Part shown: positions 58,246 to 64,000 of the stretch, in pieces
Numbering within the stretch: position 1 is the stretch's first letter
Layout of the letters: the number at the start of each line of letters is the position of its first letter
DNA from: Ignavibacteriales bacterium
GTDB taxonomy: Bacteria; Bacteroidota; Ignavibacteria; Ignavibacteriales; Melioribacteraceae
Direction: 5' to 3'
Length of the DNA stretch: 64,000 nt
Assembly: GCA_016177735.1 (NCBI GenBank)
Contig: JACOUS010000021.1
Location: 1 to 64,000, forward strand
Program-made: the position numbers and the translations under genes
The notes under the pieces: model-generated
Databases searched by the model: none
Seen by the model: the letters and a program-made list of their open reading frames with translations, nothing else
What the model was told of the DNA's origin: nothing

Positions 58246-59558
58246 TGTTTCAATTTCCTTTTTAACGGAAATAATAAATGAATGCTCGTGCCCTTCATCG
58301 GCATTGATTCAAATTCAGCCGTGCCTTCGTTCATCTTCATCAATTCTCTCACAATTTTAATGGTGAGGCTGGTTATATAATCCGGGCGTGTTTTAAAATC
58401 TTTCCAATAATCGGCAATGTAGAATGATACGAGTATCGCATCGTGAACATATCTCGTTTGAATAAAGATGCCGCTTCCTTTTATCGTTTTCTTCTTTATC
58501 AACGAAAAAATATTTGTGAGAATCTGCTTTATTTGTTTCGAGCTTGTTAAAATCGGCGGAATGTTTTCTTCGAGACCAAGTTCGCACTCAAGTTCAAGCG
58601 TTTTAAGTGTGGGTTTCAGAACTTCGTAGAATTCATGAATTGTACCGTTGATATCGCAAGGCAAGTTTTGTTTATCGGGTGCGGATTTCACTTCGTTAAA
58701 TTTGAGAAGACCTTGCGAGAGGTCTCTTAAAATTTTGATTCTGTTTTTAATGTCTTCAATTATTTTCTCATCAACGTCCGCGTAATCGTTTTCGATAAGA
58801 TCAACGTTGCTTAATATTACTTGCAGTGAGTTCATCATATCCTGAATTATACCTTCGGCATATTCGCCTACAGCATTAACTCTGAAATCGTTATTTATTT
58901 TTGATTGATAGAGCTGAACCTCATCGTAAAGTTTTGTTATCTGTTCTTTTTGTCTTATAGTCATTAATTGCGGGATGATAATACCCAGCAGAATCTGAAC
59001 AGTTTGGTTTTCGGCAGACTCTTCCGATATTTTCGATGTAGTCCCTAACAAAGAAAGAACACCGAGTTTATTATTATGATAGATCACCGGAAAGATTGTC
59101 TGCGCTAATTTTATTCCGTTTGATGTGTAAGAATTTAAATCCGGCACAAGCGTGGGTTTGCGTGTTTCAAAAATCCAATCGAGTATGCCGTTCTTGTACG
59201 CTTTGTTAACCAAATTATTTTGTGTTGAAGAAACATTCGTATTGATTGAAACCAGATTTCTTTTCGATGCATCGAACAAAAACAAATCAGCTTCTTTTGC
59301 CGCTATTATTCTTTTTACAAAAGAAGAAAAGAGAGCATTTATTTCCAGCGCAGATTTATGTTCAATAATTTTTTTCTGAAAACCGTAAATATTCTGTACA
59401 AAATAATTGAACTTCTCAAATTGGCTTTCTCTGCTCTGCTGTGTTTCAAAGTTGATAAGTTTTAGTTCGCCGCCGCGAGCTTCGGAAATTTTTGTGAAGT
59501 ATTGCAGAGACTTGGAGAACGATTCGTACTGGACGGTATTTTCTTTTATCAGTCTCAT
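58242..59558 (-). CDS. GAF-domain histidine kinase-like protein lacking the phospho-acceptor His
   Basis: A protein of 438 residues. A GAF-like domain (about 65-205; GILDWIFETRKPTLVPDLNS, TIFPVIYHNNKLGVLSLLG) is followed by a DHp-like helix pair, VGEYAEGIIQDMMNSLQVIL, where the usual H-E-x-N-N-P is Q-D-M-M-N-S (Q near 237), and then an ATPase-like domain with weak N and G boxes (ending AEFESMPMKGTSIHLLFPLK). It therefore seems to be a signalling pseudokinase. Position in the flagellar operon suggests a role in flagellar regulation or placement. Confidence 0.75.
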   Translation of the reverse strand: MRLIKENTVQYESFSKSLQYFTKISEARGGELKLINFETQQSRESQFEKFNYFVQNIYGFQKKIIEHKSALEINALFSSFVKRIIAAKEADLFLFDASKRNLVSINTNVSSTQNNLVNKAYKNGILDWIFETRKPTLVPDLNSYTSNGIKLAQTIFPVIYHNNKLGVLSLLGTTSKISEESAENQTVQILLGIIIPQLMTIRQKEQITKLYDEVQLYQSKINNDFRVNAVGEYAEGIIQDMMNSLQVILSNVDLIENDYADVDEKIIEDIKNRIKILRDLSQGLLKFNEVKSAPDKQNLPCDINGTIHEFYEVLKPTLKTLELECELGLEENIPPILTSSKQIKQILTNIFSLIKKKTIKGSGIFIQTRYVHDAILVSFYIADYWKDFKTRPDYITSLTIKIVRELMKMNEGTAEFESMPMKGTSIHLLFPLKRKLKQ

Positions 59559-59559
59559 T

Positions 59560-60441
59560 TCAAATTAAATGCTTTAGTGTTTCGAGCTGTGCTTGTACAA
59601 GTCCGTGATGCGATTCAATAAACTTATTTATTTCGTCAGGGTCTCTAAATTGTAAAATAGAAGCAGCTTCCGGATCTAATTCCATTCCGGTATCCCATGA
59701 AAAACTACCGAGTTCCATTTTCTGCGTCATGTAATCGGCAAAATGAATTATTGAGCTGACTATTTTTGTGTTGGATGAATGATTCGGTGTGTGATGGTAT
59801 TTTACAATTTCACAAAATTGTTCAGGTATATTCCAATACTTAAGTAATGTACTGCCGATATTTTGATGGTCCATTCCGAGATACATGTTTTCGGCTTCGT
59901 TGTAACTCATGCCGGTTTTCACAGCTTCGCAGACGGAAACAAAATCGGAATGCATATAACGATGGATTACCGAAATTCCGAGATCGTGCAGAAGCCCGCC
60001 GATGAATGCATCGCCGCTTTGCAGAACGCCGAGATCGTCTGCAATTTTTTTTGCAATTGTTGCGGTCACATAAGAGTGCGTCCACAATTCTTTTTGATTC
60101 ATGTACTGATCGCTTTTATTCTTTGTTGACTCCATCAACGATAGCGCAGTTACGATATTTCTTATCTCGTTGAAGCCGAGAATCATAATCGCATATTCGA
60201 TTGACGAAACTCTTTTCGAGAGACCGTAGAAAGGAGAATTGGCAATAGTTAATATCTTCACAACCATCCCCTGATCTTTGGCAATTGCTCTGCCGAGCTG
60301 CTGCGGACTTGTATTCATATCTCTCAGCAGTTCGAGAACTTCGGATAAAAGCCGCGGTATCGGAGATAAGGTTGTAACTTTTTTAAGAACCAACTGCGTT
60401 CTTTCTCTTTTCTGATTTTGGTCGATTTCAATTGTGTACAT
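59560..60441 (-). CDS. HDOD-domain protein 2
   Basis: A protein of 293 residues with an HDOD domain (about 25-225): LSPIPRLLSEVLELLRDMNT, IVKILTIANSPFYGLSKRVS, GGLLHDLGISVIHRYMHSDF and HQNIGSTLLKYWNIPEQFCE. HDOD proteins are degenerate HD phosphohydrolase relatives acting as signalling scaffolds. It follows the related gene after 5 bp; the two share the ANSP.YGL.RRV and GLLHDLG patterns, so they arose by duplication. No output domain is attached. Confidence 0.9.
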   Translation of the reverse strand: MYTIEIDQNQKRERTQLVLKKVTTLSPIPRLLSEVLELLRDMNTSPQQLGRAIAKDQGMVVKILTIANSPFYGLSKRVSSIEYAIMILGFNEIRNIVTALSLMESTKNKSDQYMNQKELWTHSYVTATIAKKIADDLGVLQSGDAFIGGLLHDLGISVIHRYMHSDFVSVCEAVKTGMSYNEAENMYLGMDHQNIGSTLLKYWNIPEQFCEIVKYHHTPNHSSNTKIVSSIIHFADYMTQKMELGSFSWDTGMELDPEAASILQFRDPDEINKFIESHHGLVQAQLETLKHLI

Positions 60442-60446
60442 GTTAT

Positions 60447-61316
60447 TTATCCCAATGATTCAAATTGCCATTTAAGTAACGGCTCATAATTCAGAATAAA
60501 ATGTTCAAGATATTCCGAATTGCCGAAACCGAGAATATCGATTATGTTTTCGTCGAATTCATATTTGTCATCCCAAATAAAATTTCCGACGTTTAGTTTT
60601 TGCGTCATAAAATCCACAAGATGAATAAGCGAAGGCAGAACACTGTTCTTTTCTGTTAATGAAGGCTGATGATGATGCAGAACTGCTTCGTTGATATAAG
60701 GCGGAAAATTCCATTTCTCCAAAAGATATTCGGCAATATCTTCGTGAGTATATCCGAGTACTAATTTTTCTGCACTCAAATATGAAATCCCCTCGTTGTT
60801 AACCAGTTCCACGATCCGCTTAAAATCGTAGTTCAAATATTTCTGCATTACAACCAAGCCGAGATCGTGCAGCAGACCTACCGTAAACACTTCGCCGGAT
60901 TTCGGGTAGTGCAAATCTTCGGCTATTCTTTTTGCGGCTGTTGCAACAAGAAGAGAGTGTTTCCAGTAATCGTTATGATTCCAATCCGATGAGTTTCTCA
61001 CTTTGAAAGCTTCGAGCATCGAAAGTGCAAGAAGAATATTTTTTATATGATCGAAACCAATAATCACAATAGCGAAATCAATTGTGGCAACTCTGCGCGG
61101 CAGCCCGTACAAAGGTGAATTTGCAACGGTTAAAATTTTTGTTGCCATTGCCTGGTCTCTCGAAATAACTTTGCACAAGTCCGATGCGCTTGTTCTTTCG
61201 TCTTCCAGCATTTCAGATACTTCCGTAATTATCTGCGGAACCGACGGCAGATTGCCGATGCCGGATAATTGTTTTCTGACTTTGTCTTTGATTTCTTTTA
61301 TTTCGGGCTCAATCAT
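60447..61316 (-). CDS. HDOD-domain protein 1
   Basis: A protein of 289 residues, related to the next gene: IGNLPSVPQIITEVSEMLED, MATKILTVANSPLYGLPRRV, VGLLHDLGLVVMQKYLNYDF and HEDIAEYLLEKWNFPPYINE. The retained H-D in LLHDLG may be structural; a full HD-GYP motif is absent. The start overlaps fliA by eight bases, so it is translationally coupled to the flagellar sigma factor. Role in motility signalling inferred. Confidence 0.9.
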   Translation of the reverse strand: MIEPEIKEIKDKVRKQLSGIGNLPSVPQIITEVSEMLEDERTSASDLCKVISRDQAMATKILTVANSPLYGLPRRVATIDFAIVIIGFDHIKNILLALSMLEAFKVRNSSDWNHNDYWKHSLLVATAAKRIAEDLHYPKSGEVFTVGLLHDLGLVVMQKYLNYDFKRIVELVNNEGISYLSAEKLVLGYTHEDIAEYLLEKWNFPPYINEAVLHHHQPSLTEKNSVLPSLIHLVDFMTQKLNVGNFIWDDKYEFDENIIDILGFGNSEYLEHFILNYEPLLKWQFESLG

Positions 61317-61941
61317 TATAGAACGCTAATCTCTGTTTCAAAGATTTAATTATTTTAGAATGTAACTGCGATATACGCGATACGGTTATATTCAAAAGCT
61401 TGGCAATATCCTGGTAGTTTAATTCTTCGTAATAGTAGAGATTCAAAATGGTTCTGTCTCTTTCGTTTAATCCTTTGATTAAGTCCACCAATTTGCTCTT
61501 CAGTTCATTTTTTTCGAGAAGGCTGTCGGGGATATCATACTCGCCGGGCACCATTTCGTAAAGCTGCATTCCTTCGTCTTCAATAACCGTATTGTTCAAA
61601 GAAAGATTCGTACTGCCGGAACTTGAAGTGCCGTCGTGCTCGCATGCCATTTCGAATTTAGGCGTATATTTTCGCAGCTCGTCGTAAATTTTTCCGCGTA
61701 TTCTCTGAATAGCATACGTCTCAAACTTTGTCCCGTAATCCGGATCGAATCTATCGATCGCTTCGCTCAAACCTTCGATACCGAATTGGAAATAATCTCT
61801 GCGGTCGAAGATTTCATTCTGATTAAAATTTGTTTTATGAATTACGTAGTGAACAAGATTGATGTAGTTTAACACAATCTGTTTTTTCAATTCCGTTGTG
61901 GGGTTCGATTTGAAAGACGCCCAAAGATTTTCGTTATTCAT
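61309..61941 (-). CDS. fliA: RNA polymerase sigma factor FliA (sigma-28)
   Basis: A protein of 210 residues: region 2 (YFQFGIEGLSEAIDRFDPDY, then GTKFETYAIQRIRGKIYDEL), a short region 3 and region 4 (LNERDRTILNLYYYEELNYQ, DIAKLLNITVSRISQLHSKI). This size and the order match the FliA/WhiG class. It recognises the TAAAGTTT-N11-GCCGATAA promoters seen at 27562, 44512 and 23673 and is held by FlgM. It overlaps the 77-residue gene upstream by eight bases. Confidence 0.94.
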   Translation of the reverse strand: MNNENLWASFKSNPTTELKKQIVLNYINLVHYVIHKTNFNQNEIFDRRDYFQFGIEGLSEAIDRFDPDYGTKFETYAIQRIRGKIYDELRKYTPKFEMACEHDGTSSSGSTNLSLNNTVIEDEGMQLYEMVPGEYDIPDSLLEKNELKSKLVDLIKGLNERDRTILNLYYYEELNYQDIAKLLNITVSRISQLHSKIIKSLKQRLAFYND

Positions 61942-62167
61942 TATTGTTCCCGGCTAATTCATCGGTATAATGATTATACTTTTCCGAAGTATTCTTATTA
62001 ATTGCTTTGATAAGACCTATCGTCATCAGACTAAGCATTACAGTAATAATTATGAAGACAGCGAACGAGTTGAGCAGTACCTTTTCCAGCTCGAAACCTT
62101 TTTGAGCGAAATAAATAATTGAAAAGAAGAACACTAAGAGCCCAAACTGCAGTATAATTTTGTTCAT
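61934..62167 (-). CDS. Small two-helix membrane protein, unknown
   Basis: A protein of 77 residues with two hydrophobic helices (about 5-22, FGLLVFFFSIIYFA; and 33-55, NSFAVFIIITVMLSLMTIGL) and a polar C-terminus. GGAGG lies just before the ATG. It sits between flhG and fliA, overlapping fliA by eight bases, so it belongs to the operon. No family is recognised. Confidence 0.7.
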   Translation of the reverse strand: MNKIILQFGLLVFFFSIIYFAQKGFELEKVLLNSFAVFIIITVMLSLMTIGLIKAINKNTSEKYNHYTDELAGNNNE

Positions 62168-62258
62168 GTTGTTCCTCCTTTTTTACGGATAATTAAACAA
62201 AGACTATACCACAAGTCATTTTATAAGAAACCCTTTTTATTTTGGATTTTTTTGGGAA

Positions 62259-63107
62259 TTAGAAAAGAGTAAAAATTAATGATTGGTTATTATTAGCCAT
62301 CTGAGTGATTTTCAAAAATCGTCTTGTCAGTTCACTTATTTCCAGCGCGGCAAGCGAGTTCGGATATGTTTTCATGAGTATGTCTTGTTCCAAAATAGAT
62401 TTATAAACATTCCTATCGCTTGCAATTGTGCCGAGCAAAGTAATTTCCGATTTCAAAAAATGTCTCACAGCCGTGCTTAAATTTTGGTACGCCGATTCGC
62501 CGTCGTCTTTGTTTTCTGTTTTATTGACAACAAGAAAATTTTTGTAATGATCCGAATTTTCAACGATCATTTTGAAAAGAACGTAAGCATCCATTACGGC
62601 AGTTGGTTCCGGCGAAGCAACTACTATGTTATAATCGGACCGGCTTAATTGCTGAAGAGTAGCTTCATCGCTTCCGGCGGCGCTGTCGAGAATGATAATA
62701 TCGTAACGCGGCGCAATTTTATCGAGCTGCATGAAAAAATAATCAACAAGGTCTTTGCCGATCTTCGGCTGCCCGCTTAATCCCGATTCCCCGAAAATAA
62801 AATGAAGGTTATCTGTGTACTTAAATATTATTTCGTGTAAAGTATATTTGTGCAGAAAGAAATTTGATAACGGTTTTTCGGTTGTATGATTCAACAACAA
62901 ATGCAGATTGGAGAAATTTAAATCGAGATCGACAATCAAAACTTTTTTGTTGTTGCGCGAAAGTTGATAAGCAAAGTTCAATGAAAAAAATGTTTTGCCG
63001 GTTCCTCCTTTGCCGGAACAAACAGAAACTACTTTGGAATATGAACCTGATTTCGTCCTATCCTCAAGCCGCCTGAATTCAAACAATCTCGATATCTGCT
63101 CGTTCAT
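62259..63107 (-). CDS. flhG: MinD/ParA-type ATPase FlhG
   Basis: A protein of 282 residues: deviant Walker A KGGTGKTFFSLN (about 32-43), switch I LIVDLDLNFSNLHLLLN, switch II DIIILDSAAGSD and MVIVASPEPTAVMDAY-like strand. This is the FlhG/YlxH branch of the MinD family that controls flagellar number and place with FlhF. Its first base is shared with the flhF stop (TGATG), and a 91-bp gap follows before the next gene. The N-terminal helix that stimulates FlhF (ISRLFEFRRLEDR) is present. Confidence 0.93.
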   Translation of the reverse strand: MNEQISRLFEFRRLEDRTKSGSYSKVVSVCSGKGGTGKTFFSLNFAYQLSRNNKKVLIVDLDLNFSNLHLLLNHTTEKPLSNFFLHKYTLHEIIFKYTDNLHFIFGESGLSGQPKIGKDLVDYFFMQLDKIAPRYDIIILDSAAGSDEATLQQLSRSDYNIVVASPEPTAVMDAYVLFKMIVENSDHYKNFLVVNKTENKDDGESAYQNLSTAVRHFLKSEITLLGTIASDRNVYKSILEQDILMKTYPNSLAALEISELTRRFLKITQMANNNQSLIFTLF

Positions 63108-64000
63108 CAGTACAATTTCCCCGTGTAAATTAAATTTGCCAGATAATCCGGGTTAACGGAAATAATATCATCCGGAATTACCTGTCCGTTCGTAAGGAAC
63201 ATTACCGGCACATTGTGATTGCAAGCCGTGTTCAAAATATTTCCATATGCCGCGGCTTCATCTGCTTTTGTGAAAATCACCGAAGTGTAATTCAGCTGTT
63301 TAAATTTCTGTGTGATGTCGTTCAATGTGCGGACGGAAGTTGTAGCACTTACAACAAGAACTGTTTCGTCTATTTCGGTTGAATCGAGATACTCTTTTAT
63401 CTTTGCAAGATTATCGGTGTTGCGCTGGCTTCTGCCGACAGTATCAATAAAAATTATGTCTTTGTTTTTAAATTTCTTGACGAGTTTCTGCACATCATCG
63501 GGATCGTATGCTACCGCCATATCAATATCGCTTATTTCAGAAAATATTTTTAATTGATCGATTGCGCCGAGCCGGTAAGTATCAATTGAAATTAATCCCA
63601 CATTCAGCTTGTGAATAATTTTTGAGATGACGGCGAGCTTTGCAATGCAAGTGGTTTTACCAACGCCGGTCGGTCCAACAAGTGCTATTGTTGTTGTCTT
63701 ATTCTTCTTTATTTTAAATTCTTTTGTTGGTACTAATGACGCCATGCCGGCAAGCAAATAGCTTTCGAGGTTAGTTCCGTCAACAAGTCCGTCATAATTT
63801 TCAAGCTGGTTAATCAAATTGTTGACAATATTTTTTTGCACTTCGGAGTTGATGAGTATTTCGGCAAATTCTTTTAGTTCCTTTTCATGTTTGATTGGAG
63901 CGGGAGCTTCTAAGGTTTGATTTGCAGCGCGATTGTTTTGATGAACCGGTTCTTCACTTCCAACATAGATTTTTTTTGTTAACCGTTCAATTTCCTTTTC
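63107..64000 (-). CDS. flhF: SRP-type GTPase FlhF, N-terminus beyond window
   Basis: The frame is open to the window edge, past an internal GTG at 63841, so the gene is 5'-truncated by the window (298 codons seen). The G domain has ALVGPTGVGKTTCIAKLAVI (G1), LISIDTYRLGAIDQLKIFSE (G2 region), FIDTVGRSQRNTD (G3) and FTKADEAAAYG (G4). FlhF is the SRP/FtsY-like GTPase that sets the site of new flagella. FlhG follows in overlap. The visible upstream part is the linker between the basic domain and the N domain. Confidence 0.93.
   Translation of the reverse strand, partial: EKEIERLTKKIYVGSEEPVHQNNRAANQTLEAPAPIKHEKELKEFAEILINSEVQKNIVNNLINQLENYDGLVDGTNLESYLLAGMASLVPTKEFKIKKNKTTTIALVGPTGVGKTTCIAKLAVISKIIHKLNVGLISIDTYRLGAIDQLKIFSEISDIDMAVAYDPDDVQKLVKKFKNKDIIFIDTVGRSQRNTDNLAKIKEYLDSTEIDETVLVVSATTSVRTLNDITQKFKQLNYTSVIFTKADEAAAYGNILNTACNHNVPVMFLTNGQVIPDDIISVNPDYLANLIYTGKLY

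Noticed and set aside
63107-63841. FlhF starting at GTG 63841
   Set aside because: The frame stays open to the window edge and FlhF is normally longer, so the start lies outside the window.

Overview
The window is a bacterial chromosome segment with moderate to low GC. The gene families point to the Ignavibacteria side of Bacteroidota/Chlorobiota. Evidence: a PorD-type (DUF4835) type IX secretion accessory protein, a PorV/PorQ-like barrel and a helix-hairpin-helix outer-membrane protein sit beside a full flagellar and chemotaxis gene set, which most Bacteroidota lack. The taxonomic assignment is inference.

Layout. 1-9.6 kb: housekeeping and envelope genes: the start of a GIY-YIG protein, tRNA-Ala(GGC), a PhoD-like phosphatase, a small c-type cytochrome lipoprotein, a three-gene set that looks like bacterial ceramide synthesis (SDR, serine palmitoyltransferase, GNAT-fold acyltransferase), and the envelope group. 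10.1-15.3 kb: an integron-type cassette array without an integrase in view. At least four attC-like sites separate cassettes for a PD-(D/E)XK protein, an AAA ATPase plus TOPRIM pair, a Phd/ParE toxin-antitoxin pair, an alpha/alpha-toroid-like protein and a homologue of cyanobacterial fluorescence recovery protein. 15.3-16.25 kb: a PIN-domain module and a 77-bp duplicated relic of its 3' end. 16.3-23.7 kb: chemoreceptors, a TonB-type domain protein, a porin-like barrel and CheW. 23.8-27.6 kb: flagellar filament genes flgM, fliD, fliS and flagellin. 27.6-39.2 kb: a probable flagellin glycosylation island with four nucleotide-sugar enzymes, a roughly 2,264-residue multidomain glycosyltransferase/methyltransferase and a GT2-TPR protein. 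39.4-40.0 kb: a MazF-type toxin-antitoxin pair. 40.1-44.5 kb: an operon of unknown function behind a near-consensus sigma-28 promoter. 44.5-64 kb: a long co-directional flagellar operon from flhF through flhG, fliA, flgF/G/A/H/I/J/N/K/L and two motAB pairs to fliW-csrA and response regulators.

How it works together. FliA (sigma-28) and FlgM are both encoded here, and sigma-28-like promoters precede flagellin, cheW and the unknown operon. FliW and CsrA are encoded about 20 kb from a flagellin leader that carries a GGA-loop hairpin and a second GGA in the Shine-Dalgarno sequence, the hallmark of the FliW-CsrA-flagellin checkpoint. The glycosylation genes end about 20 bp upstream of the flagellin promoter, so assembly, translation control and probable modification of the filament are encoded close together.

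Limits: all calls come from reading the sequence by eye. No database or structure search was run, and several start sites were reassigned from ribosome-binding sites, gene overlaps and signal peptides.
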